From assembly GCA_040222185.1 (NCBI GenBank), contig JAVKDP010000105.1, positions 1 to 37,982 on the forward strand: a stretch of DNA of 37,982 bases, written 5' to 3'. Shown one piece after another: positions 25,050 through 32,705 of the stretch (positions are counted from its first letter, which is position 1; each line of letters opens with the position of its first letter). The notes below the pieces were generated by a model. It was not told the origin of the DNA. It made no database searches and saw nothing but the letters and a program-made list of their open reading frames with translations. Origin of the DNA: JAVKDP01 sp040222185 (lineage in GTDB: Bacteria > Bacteroidota > Rhodothermia > Balneolales > Balneolaceae). The position numbers were made by a program, and so were the translations under genes.

Positions 25050-25280
25050 CTACGAAGATAGCTTAAAAGGAGCTTTCAGGTAAGCTCCCGGTTCAAAAGC
25101 TGTCTTGCCGGTCTTAAACATCAGAGTTAGGTAAGGCTCGCACATTCTACAATTATTACTGCAATAATCTTCAGCTTGAAGCTCAGAAACCTTACTAATC
25201 CCCTTACTCTCAGCATACTCTTTAATCTCTTCAAAGGTTTTTGAATGGCAGATGCATCTATTTACCATCAGGGGAGTCAT
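25050..25280 (-). CDS. BFD-like [2Fe-2S] protein
   Basis: This 76-residue protein has the cysteine spacing of bacterioferritin-associated-ferredoxin-like domains: C9-x-C11, then 32 residues, then C44-x2-C47 (NRCICHSKTF and CSNNCRMCEPY), with an extra Cys40. It should bind a [2Fe-2S] cluster. The start overlaps the dCTP deaminase stop (ATGA 25277-25280), so it is translationally coupled to it. The role next to a nucleotide deaminase is unknown. Confidence 0.8.
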   Translation of the reverse strand: MTPLMVNRCICHSKTFEEIKEYAESKGISKVSELQAEDYCSNNCRMCEPYLTLMFKTGKTAFEPGAYLKAPFKLSS

Positions 25281-26491
25281 GATTGTTTGAAATGTTTGCC
25301 CAGTTTTAATCCCTGACCCTGATAGTTACTATCAATTTCAGTTCCGTAAATAAAATCTGGTATCTCCGTATTTGGCTCAAATTGCATACTAAAAAGAGTC
25401 TGACCATCTTCGATCATGAATGGAACATCATGGGAACGAACTTCCAGAACCGCGCGTGCTCCTTTGTCGTCTACACTGCCGCCGAACCCGCTATCAAAAA
25501 AACCAGCATAGTGAGTCCTCAATTCACCTGAGCCAGTATCATATGCCATCATTTCACATGCGAGATGTGCAGGAACACGAATTCGCTCCTTGGAAGCAAA
25601 AATATAGAACGCCTCTGGCTCAAGGATAAACTGTGAATCGGAACTGGCATAAATCGGCTCCCAAAACTCATCTACTTCATAATGATTGATATTTTCCAGG
25701 TCGATATAATTCACATGCTTTTTGCCTTTGTAGCCAATAATCTCTCCCTTTTTACCTTTAAGCTGAACACTCATGAACAGACCTTTATTGATCTTGATCT
25801 GATCCATTGAAACAGGTTTCACATTCTCGTCGAAAAGCAGAGGATCAGTTGCATGAATTCTTAATAAATCCTGGTCAGGTACTACCTCGAAACCATGTCG
25901 GATTCTAAGCTGGTTTAATCTTTGCCCTGTTCTAACTTTGATAGAAAAGGATTTGGGAACTACTTCCAGGTATAAATTCCCCTGGTAACCCGGTGCTACT
26001 TCCTCAAAACGATGCGAGTAATCTGTAATAACCCTGGTAAAAACGTCCAGCCTTCCTGTTGAACTCTTTGGATTTGCCTTAGCTGACAAGTTTACTAGCG
26101 AATGAAGCTGTACCTCTCCACTTTCAGGGGTTCCATTGGTATAACCCTGTTGAATGGAGTAATGCGATTTGGGAAGTTTCAGTTTCTCCAATAATGGAAT
26201 GATATATACGCAATTCTCTTCTAGAACTGCTCCATCTTTCAATGAGAAAGAATACTGTTCGAGCTTTTCAATCTTTTCCTCTACCGTCTCATTTTCAGGC
26301 AGGAAACTACACCGTACTCTATAAGCCACTTCACCCAGCCGGAGATCAAGTGAGTTAGGCTGAAACTGATTATCCAGAATCGGGTAGTCCGAATGTGAAT
26401 CCAGGATTCCAAGGTCTCTTAAAACCTTTAGTTTCTGGACAGGAATAACTCCTTTGGTGCGTAAGTGAACTTCTTTGGAGGTCGTAGTCAT
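25277..26491 (-). CDS. dcd: Double-domain dCTP deaminase (Dcd family)
   Basis: This 404-residue protein consists of two dUTPase/Dcd-like halves, about twice the length of classical Dcd (about 190). The first half shows QPNSLDLRLG (44-53) and SSTGRLDVFTR (143-153) with GNLYLEV; the second shows SKERIRVPAHLACEMMAYD, the GELRTHYAGFFDSGFGG segment and AVLEVRSHDVPF, where Glu350 is a candidate for the catalytic residue. Such two-domain enzymes are annotated as 2'-deoxycytidine 5'-triphosphate deaminase, making dUTP from dCTP for dTMP synthesis. The start at 26491 gives a normal N-terminus. Divergent from the DUF4345 gene across a 196-base gap. Confidence 0.88.
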   Translation of the reverse strand: MTTTSKEVHLRTKGVIPVQKLKVLRDLGILDSHSDYPILDNQFQPNSLDLRLGEVAYRVRCSFLPENETVEEKIEKLEQYSFSLKDGAVLEENCVYIIPLLEKLKLPKSHYSIQQGYTNGTPESGEVQLHSLVNLSAKANPKSSTGRLDVFTRVITDYSHRFEEVAPGYQGNLYLEVVPKSFSIKVRTGQRLNQLRIRHGFEVVPDQDLLRIHATDPLLFDENVKPVSMDQIKINKGLFMSVQLKGKKGEIIGYKGKKHVNYIDLENINHYEVDEFWEPIYASSDSQFILEPEAFYIFASKERIRVPAHLACEMMAYDTGSGELRTHYAGFFDSGFGGSVDDKGARAVLEVRSHDVPFMIEDGQTLFSMQFEPNTEIPDFIYGTEIDSNYQGQGLKLGKHFKQS

Positions 26492-26571
26492 TGATAAGGT
26501 GTCTTCGATTTGCTGGAAGATACTAAGCCTGCAACTTTAGGCAAATTGTTAAGTCGGAAGTAATCAGTTTT

Positions 26572-26598
26572 ACTCTTTTAATTGGCCCAATTGAGAGT
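26572..26598. promoter_or_regulatory. Nested inverted repeat in the dcd / DUF4345 gap
   Basis: AATTGG-C-CCAATT (26580-26592) is a perfect inverted repeat, enclosed by ACTCT (26572-26576) and AGAGT (26594-26598), which also pair. It is in a divergent promoter region and could be an operator or RNA hairpin. No T-run follows, so a terminator is less likely. Confidence 0.35.
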
Positions 26599-26687
26599 TG
26601 TACTTTATCTATAAATCTAATTTCTTAGAATACGCATAACTGAGTATAGACCTAATTGAAATAAAATTAAAACTAAACACTTCTGTT

Positions 26688-27107
26688 TTGGAAAATCATA
26701 CTGTGACTAAAAGACCGATGCTTCCCAGTGAACGAATTGTTCAGATTTGCCTTTTCCTGTTTGCAGCCATTTCCCTTTTTGGAGGGGTACTACAAATGTA
26801 TCTAGGGCAACCTGATACTTCGCCTCGCCTGGATAACATTCATCGATTTATGGCTGGTGTTTACCTTGCATGTGGCTTCATATCCCTTTGGGCCGGGGTA
26901 ACTATCAGAGATCAGAAAACATTGGTTTACCTGATTGCACTTGGGGCTCTTTTGGGAGGAATAGGTAGACTTATTTCAATGAGCATAGTTGGACTTCCCG
27001 AACCCCATTCATTGTGGTTGGCCTATGTAGGTTCTGAGTTGATTGTGCCTTTGGTTATCGTAATTGCCCAGGGAGTTACTAATAAAAGGTTAAAAGAATT
27101 TGGGTAA
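26688..27107 (+). CDS. DUF4345-family membrane protein
   Basis: This 139-residue protein has four hydrophobic segments and the family features LDNIHRFMAGVYLACGF and LIALGALLGGIGRLISM, which place it in DUF4345. The function is unknown. The start shown is TTG at 26688; an ATG ten codons later (26718) is possible and would leave all membrane segments intact. It precedes the light-related genes but is separated from them by 147 bases, so it may not share their transcript. Confidence 0.78.
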   Translation: MENHTVTKRPMLPSERIVQICLFLFAAISLFGGVLQMYLGQPDTSPRLDNIHRFMAGVYLACGFISLWAGVTIRDQKTLVYLIALGALLGGIGRLISMSIVGLPEPHSLWLAYVGSELIVPLVIVIAQGVTNKRLKEFG

Positions 27108-27254
27108 TTGTATACAAATTAAAGAATCTACTCTCGTATCAAATAGAACAAATTCACGAGTCATACAATTATATCTCTCATCGAAGAACTATAACATAAA
27201 ATAAGATGTTTTCCGTGATAGCCAGTGAAGGTGACTAACTACTAACAACGGAAA

Positions 27255-27482
27255 ATGACTATTCGGAATATCGACCGCATTATTGAAATGGCCTGGGATG
27301 ACCATGTCCCTTTTGAAGCAATTGAACATCAATTTGGCATTCCTGAAAAAGAAGTTATTCGTATCATGAGAAATGAATTAAAACAGAATTCATTTAAACT
27401 ATGGAGAGCACGGGTAACTAGTAGTGTGAGTAAAAAGCATCCCAAAAAGCAATACTCGCATATAACCTATGAATACTTATAA
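27255..27482 (+). CDS. DUF2805 (TIGR03643-type) small protein
   Basis: This 75-residue protein is a clear DUF2805 member: MAWDDHVPFEAIEHQFGI then EVIRIMRNELKQNSFKLWRARV. The helical core looks like a helix-turn-helix, so nucleic-acid binding is possible. These proteins are frequently encoded next to cryptochrome/photolyase-type genes, as here, where its end overlaps the next gene by 14 bases. The function is unknown. Confidence 0.88.
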   Translation: MTIRNIDRIIEMAWDDHVPFEAIEHQFGIPEKEVIRIMRNELKQNSFKLWRARVTSSVSKKHPKKQYSHITYEYL

Positions 27483-28578
27483 CCCTTTCCCTACCAGTAT
27501 AGCTGATATTGAAGCCAGGATTCAACACATTGACCCTGTGAAGTATGCTTCAAGCCGAAACTTTAAAGACGGAGCGCTCACTTATCTTAGCCCTTACATC
27601 TCTAGGGGAGTAATTTCTACCAAACAGGTATTCGATTATATTAAATCATTGGAATTACCCTGGAATGCGACTGAAAAGCTGGTACAGGAATTGGCCTGGA
27701 GAGATTACTGGCAGCAGGTATGGATTGCGAAAGGAGATCAAATCGAAGGTGACCTGAAAAACAATCAAACCCCCGTTTCTAATTTCGAAATACCGGAAGC
27801 AATCCTTAAGGCGGAAACCAATATCCGGGTAGTAGATAACGCTATTAAGCAACTGTATGAAACCGGGTATATGCATAATCACATGCGCATGTACGTCGCT
27901 TCTATATGCTGTAACATAGCGCAATCACACTGGCTCCAACCTGCAAAATGGATGTATAGTCATTTACTGGATGGAGACCTGGCAAGTAATTATCTAAGCT
28001 GGCAATGGGTTGCAGGAGCATTCTCCAATAAGAAGTACTACGCCAACCAACAGAATATTAACAAGTACTTTAATAGTGACCAGACAGGTACCATGTTGGA
28101 CGTGGAATACGATGAGTTTGAACAAATGCCCATTCCCGAATCCTTACTGAAGAGTGCACCTTTCACGGAAGAAACGGTTTTACCAGGCAGCGATAGTGTG
28201 GTGCTGGATCGTAACAAAACTACTGTGATTTATAATTATTATAACATTGACCCAAACTGGTATGCATCTAAAGATGTACAAAGGGTTCTTTTATTAGAAC
28301 CCTCTTTTTTCAAAAAATACCCGGTTAGTAAAAAATGCCTCGATTTCGTACTTGAATTGGCAAAAAATATCGAAGGAATGATATTTTTTTCAGGTGAGTT
28401 TCAAGAACTGGAAAGTCAGGTATCCTCTTCTCTCTTGATCTACAAAGAACATCCAACCAATACTCATTATACAGGTTCACAAAAACCACGAGATTGGATG
28501 GCTGGGACAAGTGGTTACTTCCCTTCTTTTTTTGCTTTCTGGAAGAAATACAAGAAAGAACTCAAATCTAATTATTAA
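27469..28578 (+). CDS. Cryptochrome/photolyase FAD-binding-domain protein without antenna domain
   Basis: This 369-residue protein begins almost directly with the helical FAD-binding domain of the photolyase superfamily. Visible signatures are LVQELAWRDYWQQVW, GYMHNHMRMYVASI, then LDGDLASNYLSWQWVAGAFSN (DGDLASNYLSWQW) and KKYYANQQNINKY. The N-terminal alpha/beta domain that holds the antenna cofactor in normal photolyases (about 130 residues) is missing. Instead there is a C-terminal part of about 140 residues (VIYNYYNIDPNWY, RVLLLEPSFFKKYPVSKK, GMIFFSGEFQELE), looking like an alpha/beta domain. It overlaps DUF2805. It probably binds FAD and acts in light sensing or DNA repair, but DNA-repair residues cannot be confirmed by eye. 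Confidence 0.85.
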   Translation: MNTYNPFPTSIADIEARIQHIDPVKYASSRNFKDGALTYLSPYISRGVISTKQVFDYIKSLELPWNATEKLVQELAWRDYWQQVWIAKGDQIEGDLKNNQTPVSNFEIPEAILKAETNIRVVDNAIKQLYETGYMHNHMRMYVASICCNIAQSHWLQPAKWMYSHLLDGDLASNYLSWQWVAGAFSNKKYYANQQNINKYFNSDQTGTMLDVEYDEFEQMPIPESLLKSAPFTEETVLPGSDSVVLDRNKTTVIYNYYNIDPNWYASKDVQRVLLLEPSFFKKYPVSKKCLDFVLELAKNIEGMIFFSGEFQELESQVSSSLLIYKEHPTNTHYTGSQKPRDWMAGTSGYFPSFFAFWKKYKKELKSNY

Positions 28579-28660
28579 TTCTCAAAGGATTTAAACCAGG
28601 AATAAAATCCTGCAATTGGCTAGAAAAGACCTTGAAGAATCTGACAGAAAGCAAAGATTA
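28574..28660 (+). pseudogene. Decayed 5' end of a flavin-reductase gene (remnant)
   Basis: This segment aligns with 29955-30041, the ribosome-binding region and first 17 codons of the intact flavin reductase, at roughly 70-75% identity with two single-base gaps. In the same frame it reads LQLARKDLEESDRKQRL, against MQLSKNDLEKSERKWRL in the intact gene. The ATG is now CTG (28610-28612), and a TAA stops it three codons after the RL. Similarity ends at about 28660. It is a partial, old duplicate left between the cryptochrome gene and the SGNH gene. Confidence 0.75.
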
Positions 28661-28735
28661 CTGTAATTAAACTTCATATTTATAGTATCTTAGATTTCTT
28701 AATCAAAGATAGAACTGACATTAGTTTAGTATAAA

Positions 28736-29818
28736 ATGAAAAAAAAGTTGAAAACTATATTCATTAACTATATGGTTTTTTGTGCCTTACTCATTTCTTT
28801 AGAACTATGTCTTCAAATAGTATACTTTGCCATAAATGGTAGGTTTCTTTTTACACCTCCCCCTCCAACACCGAATGAAGAAATTTTTGAAATTCACCCA
28901 TATTTAGCGGGGAGATTAAAAAAAACATCAGGTACTAGTTTAAATCAGATAAAAATCACTACTACCCAGAAAAACACTAGATTTACTGGTGCAAACTTAG
29001 AAGATACTAGTTTAACTCGTGTCGGAGTTTTTGGAGGATCTACTACTTTTGGGACTGGAGTAACTGATGAAGATACTTGGCCTGCATTACTTCAAGAAAA
29101 ATTAGGAAGTAAATTCGCTGTAATAAATTATGGAGCTCCTGGTTATTCTACCGCTGAGAATATAATTCAAATGGCCTTAATTGCTCCAGAAGATGAACTA
29201 GATATCGTTATTTTCTATGAAGGCTGGAATGATATTAGAAACTATCATAATGAATTAATTGGGGCCGATTACTACGGCCATGGTATTGAGCAATATTCCA
29301 ACTTGGGTTTGAATTCTTATGTTTCAACATCCAATAGATCCAAACCGGGATTTAATGAGCTAAAAAATATTTTTGTTACGCTCCGTCTAATCAGTAAAGT
29401 AAGTAAACCTATTATCGAAAATGAGATTATAACAAGCTTTGAAAAAGCTGATCCATTTGTTGATGACTTATATAGGAGGAATCTTCGAACCTTAAAAGCT
29501 CTCTCTCATAATATTGAAGCGTATCCAATTTTTATTCCCCAAGTATTAAACTATACCCAGTTTCTACGAAATGGAGAAAGTACTTCTATATGGTCAAGTA
29601 GAATAAAAAATAAATCAATGCCCGAACTTTTAGATAGATTTAACGGATTTATGAATGACTTATGTCCTTCACCAGTATTGGAATGCACAGTATTGAACGA
29701 AGTTCTTGATGCTCAATGGAAGGATGAACACTTTGTCGATGATGGTCACTTTAATAGGGCTGGAGGGCTTATAATTTCTGAGATTGTTGCCAAATATATT
29801 CTTGATCTCGAAAATTAG
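28736..29818 (+). CDS. SGNH/GDSL-hydrolase-family membrane-anchored protein
   Basis: This 360-residue protein has an N-terminal transmembrane anchor (about residues 9-32), a proline-rich linker (TPPPPTPNEE) and an SGNH hydrolase domain. Block I is VGVFGGSTTFGTG with nucleophile Ser102, block III is FYEGWNDIR (GxND-like), and block V is FVDDGHFNRAGG with the catalytic Asp/His. Substrates could be O-acetyl groups on polysaccharides or other esters on the cell surface. The base composition is clearly more AT-rich than its neighbours and the gene interrupts an otherwise light/flavin-related gene row, so recent or old transfer is likely. It lies between the remnant and the intact flavin-reductase start. 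Confidence 0.82.
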   Translation: MKKKLKTIFINYMVFCALLISLELCLQIVYFAINGRFLFTPPPPTPNEEIFEIHPYLAGRLKKTSGTSLNQIKITTTQKNTRFTGANLEDTSLTRVGVFGGSTTFGTGVTDEDTWPALLQEKLGSKFAVINYGAPGYSTAENIIQMALIAPEDELDIVIFYEGWNDIRNYHNELIGADYYGHGIEQYSNLGLNSYVSTSNRSKPGFNELKNIFVTLRLISKVSKPIIENEIITSFEKADPFVDDLYRRNLRTLKALSHNIEAYPIFIPQVLNYTQFLRNGESTSIWSSRIKNKSMPELLDRFNGFMNDLCPSPVLECTVLNEVLDAQWKDEHFVDDGHFNRAGGLIISEIVAKYILDLEN

Positions 29819-29990
29819 TTTTCCTCGTAGTCCGAAGAGTAGTAATGGTTTTATAGTATGAGATATTATAAAATCTAAACTACACATTTTCTAAATCAGA
29901 GGAATTAAAAGCAATCTAGTGTAGTTTAAAAGACCTGATCAATCAAACCTCTCTATTAATCTCAAGAGACACAAACCGGGAAATACGATC

Positions 29991-30620
29991 ATGCAGTTGA
30001 GTAAAAACGACCTTGAAAAATCAGAAAGAAAATGGAGATTAAATCTCATCAATTCTATCTCAGGGATAAAACCTGCCAATCTAATTGGAACGCGTTCTAC
30101 AGATGGAGAGGACAATGTAGCCATCTTTTCCTCGGTAGTTCACCTCGGATCTAATCCCGCACAATTAGGGTTCATAGCACGTCCACAAACTGATAGAGTA
30201 CATGATACCTTTAGGAATATCAGAGAAACCGGGTTCTATACTATTAATCACATCACAGATGCATTCATTGAGAAAGCCCATTACACTTCTGCCAAACTCC
30301 CAAGGGAAGAATCTGAATTCGATCGAATGAAGATTGAGAAAGAACTAATTAATGAGTTTCCCGCTCCCTTTGTGAAGAATAGCCCGGTTAAAATGGGCAT
30401 GAAGCTTTTCGAAAGCATTGCCCTCCCAAATGGTTGTACATTTATTATTGGATCAGTAGAACTTGTTTCTTTTCCTGACAAAACGATTAATGATCTCGGA
30501 CAACTTGATTTGGCCGATAGTAAAAGTGTTGGGATATCCGGGCTTAACACCTATTACAACCTGAGCAAACTGGATAGTTTTCCATATGTGAGAGCAAATG
30601 AAATCCCGGATTTTGAATGA
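29991..30620 (+). CDS. Flavin reductase family protein (FMN-binding split barrel)
   Basis: This 209-residue protein has the flavin-reductase split-barrel signature: IKPANLIGTRSTDGEDNVAIF, SSVVHLGSNPAQLGFI, RNIRETGFYTINHI and AHYTSAKL. Members bind FMN or FAD and reduce flavins with NAD(P)H or act as flavoprotein oxidoreductases. Its stop codon overlaps the DUF2256 start (ATGA 30617-30620), which lies before a photolyase-type gene. Supplying reduced flavin to the photolyase-like proteins is a plausible but unproven role. Confidence 0.88.
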   Translation: MQLSKNDLEKSERKWRLNLINSISGIKPANLIGTRSTDGEDNVAIFSSVVHLGSNPAQLGFIARPQTDRVHDTFRNIRETGFYTINHITDAFIEKAHYTSAKLPREESEFDRMKIEKELINEFPAPFVKNSPVKMGMKLFESIALPNGCTFIIGSVELVSFPDKTINDLGQLDLADSKSVGISGLNTYYNLSKLDSFPYVRANEIPDFE

Positions 30621-30763
30621 AAAAGTGCGACTTACCTTCTAAAATCTGTCTTCTTTGTGGTAGGCCTTTCTCCTGGAGGAAAAAGTGGGAAAGAGATTGG
30701 GAGCAGGTCAAATATTGTAGTGAACGATGCCGAAGAAATAAGAAAAATGGAACAAGCAGTTAA
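30617..30763 (+). CDS. DUF2256 small zinc-ribbon-like protein
   Basis: This 48-residue frame is a clear DUF2256 member. It starts with a basic stretch and KICLLCGRPFSWRKKW, then WEQVKYCSERCRRNKK. Two CxxC-type pairs (C11/C14 and C34/C38) could bind zinc. The ATG overlaps the flavin-reductase TGA by four bases, and the end overlaps the photolyase ATG by 17 bases, so translation of all three is coupled. DUF2256 genes are often next to cryptochrome/photolyase genes; the function is unknown. It is too short for routine length cut-offs. Confidence 0.9.
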   Translation: MKKCDLPSKICLLCGRPFSWRKKWERDWEQVKYCSERCRRNKKNGTSS

Positions 30764-32225
30764 TATCATATTTCCTCATCAGCTTTTCTCTGATAGCCCC
30801 ATTTTAAAAAATGAATGTGAGGTATACCTGGTTGAGGAGTTTTTATTCTTTAACCAGTATCGTTTTCATAAACAAAAGCTGGCTTTCCACCGCGCGACGA
30901 TGCGTTCATACAAAAGTGAACTGGAAGATCGAGGTGTTAAAGTGCATTACATTGATTCCTTTGATCCGCTTTCTGACATACAGTTATTGCTAAAGGAGTT
31001 AAAAACCTCAGGAGTTTCTTCCTTCAATATCTATGATCCGGTTGATAATTGGCTGGAGAAAAGAATACGGGAGCAAGTAGAGAGTTATCAGCTACAGGTA
31101 TTGGACAGCCCTCTTTTTATTAATACACGCGAAGATCTAACCAGATTTTTCCGGGCTGAAAAGAAATCGTTTTTCCAGACTACCTTTTACAAACAGCAAC
31201 GAAAAAGACTAAATATTTTACTGGATGAGGAAGAAAATCCTGTTGGTGGAAAATGGACCTATGATGTAGACAACAGAAAGAAGTACCCAAAGGGAAAAAC
31301 TCCACCTGCAATTCATTTTCCGCCCACCTCTACTGCCTGGAAAGAAGCTATAGATTACGTTCAAAAGCATTTCAGTGAAAACCATGGAAAAATCACTAAC
31401 TCCCCTATTTATCCGTTAAACCATAAAGATGCTAACACCAGGTTTCAACAATTTTTAGAGTATCGTTTTTATGATTTTGGTATCTATGAAGATGCTATTG
31501 TAAAGAATGAATTGATTTTAAATCACAGTGTTCTCTCTCCTTTGATAAATGTTGGCTTATTAGACCCTTTGCAGGTAGTACACCAAAGCCTGGATTTTGC
31601 GGAAGCCACAAACATACCGATTAACTCTACTGAAGGCTTTGTTAGACAGATTATTGGATGGAGAGAATTCATTCGTGGGATGTATGAATGTAAAGGAAGT
31701 GCTTCCCGAACCCGAAATTTCTGGGAGTTTAAAAGGAAAATCCCTTCTAGTTTTTATGATGGTTCTACAGGCATAGCCCCCATCGACCAAACAATAAAAA
31801 AGGTTCTCGATACAGGTTATTGCCATCATATTGAGCGGTTAATGGTGTTGGGAAATTTCATGCTGCTATGCGAATTCGATCCGGATGAAGTGTATCGATG
31901 GTTTATGGAGTTATTTATTGATGCTTATGATTGGGTTATGGTTCCAAATGTGTATGGAATGAGCCAATTCTCTGATGGCGGCTTTTTTGCGACCAAGCCT
32001 TATATCGGGGGTTCAAACTATATTAAGAAAATGAGCGATTACCCTAAGGGAGAATGGGAAAGTATCTGGGATGGACTTTTCTGGAGGTTCATTCACGAGC
32101 ACCAGAACTTTTTTAAACAGAACCCAAGAACGTCCATGCTCTATTACTCATACAATCGCATGGCAGAAGACAAAAAAGCAACCCATCTTAGCCGCGCAGA
32201 AAGCTTTCTAAGATCATTATCGTGA
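30747..32225 (+). CDS. PhrB-like cryptochrome/photolyase lacking Fe-S cysteines
   Basis: This 492-residue protein belongs to the cryptochrome/deoxyribodipyrimidine photolyase-related group that includes bacterial (6-4) photolyase PhrB. It has the N-terminal Rossmann domain (NIIFPHQLFSDSPIL, then FHKQKLAFHRATMRSYK) and the FAD-domain motifs IIGWREFIRGMYE, HHIERLMVLGNFMLL, DAYDWVMVPNVYGMSQF and GFFATKPYIGGSNYI. The [4Fe-4S] ligands of PhrB have no Cys equivalents here: the region reads MSDYPKGEWESIWDGL, and the earlier position reads GIAPIDQTI. I choose ATG 30747; a longer version from GTG 30657 would run through DUF2256 and lacks family similarity. It probably repairs UV photoproducts or senses light. 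Confidence 0.88.
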   Translation: MEQAVNIIFPHQLFSDSPILKNECEVYLVEEFLFFNQYRFHKQKLAFHRATMRSYKSELEDRGVKVHYIDSFDPLSDIQLLLKELKTSGVSSFNIYDPVDNWLEKRIREQVESYQLQVLDSPLFINTREDLTRFFRAEKKSFFQTTFYKQQRKRLNILLDEEENPVGGKWTYDVDNRKKYPKGKTPPAIHFPPTSTAWKEAIDYVQKHFSENHGKITNSPIYPLNHKDANTRFQQFLEYRFYDFGIYEDAIVKNELILNHSVLSPLINVGLLDPLQVVHQSLDFAEATNIPINSTEGFVRQIIGWREFIRGMYECKGSASRTRNFWEFKRKIPSSFYDGSTGIAPIDQTIKKVLDTGYCHHIERLMVLGNFMLLCEFDPDEVYRWFMELFIDAYDWVMVPNVYGMSQFSDGGFFATKPYIGGSNYIKKMSDYPKGEWESIWDGLFWRFIHEHQNFFKQNPRTSMLYYSYNRMAEDKKATHLSRAESFLRSLS

Positions 32226-32288
32226 CTTTGAATCTTTTTTAAAGAATGTTTGACTATTTTCGAAGATGAACTCAAAGACTACTACTAT

Positions 32289-32687
32289 ATGATACCTAAA
32301 CATGCTGCGCTGAGAGTTGGAAGACCAACGGATAACCTGGAAGAAATAACAAAAATGTATGTTGAAGGACTTGGTTTTGAAGTAATTGGTGGATTCGATG
32401 GACATGGTGATTTTAGTGGGAGAATGGTTGGCCATCCGAAACATTGTTATCATTTAGAATTTACTACTCATGTTTCCGAGAAAGCAGGCCGTGCACCGAC
32501 ACTGGAAAACCTGCTTGTTTTCTACCTCCCTGATGACACTGAGTACAATGCAGCAATAGACAGAATGTCGGCTTCCGGTTTTAAAAAGGTTAAGTCTTTC
32601 AATCCATACTGGAATGGTGGTGCACAAACCTTTGAAGATATTGATGGATATAGAGTGGTCATAAATCATGGCGAAAGCCCTTTCTAA
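32289..32687 (+). CDS. VOC/glyoxalase-like protein
   Basis: From the ATG at 32289 this 132-residue protein reads as a vicinal-oxygen-chelate fold: HAALRVGRPTDNLEEITKMY, then EGLGFEVIGGFDGHGDF, HPKHCYHLEFTTH and VFYLPDDTEYNAAIDRM, with the closing FEDIDGYRVVINHG. The metal ligand positions include His and Glu at 'HLEF' and the late Asp/Glu. The substrate is unknown. A longer version could start at TTG 32250; the fold begins shortly after the ATG, so I prefer the ATG. It follows the photolyase gene by about 60 bases. Confidence 0.78.
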   Translation: MIPKHAALRVGRPTDNLEEITKMYVEGLGFEVIGGFDGHGDFSGRMVGHPKHCYHLEFTTHVSEKAGRAPTLENLLVFYLPDDTEYNAAIDRMSASGFKKVKSFNPYWNGGAQTFEDIDGYRVVINHGESPF

Positions 32688-32705
32688 TCTCTGTTTATCA
32701 AGAAA

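Noticed and set aside
27108..27117. TTGTATACAA palindrome after the DUF4345 gene
   Set aside because: A 10-base AT-rich palindrome is expected by chance in such sequence, and there is no supporting context.
30657..30746. An N-terminal extension of the PhrB-like protein starting at GTG 30657
   Set aside because: These bases encode the DUF2256 protein in another frame. The extension has no family resemblance, while the ATG at 30747 gives the usual N-terminus.
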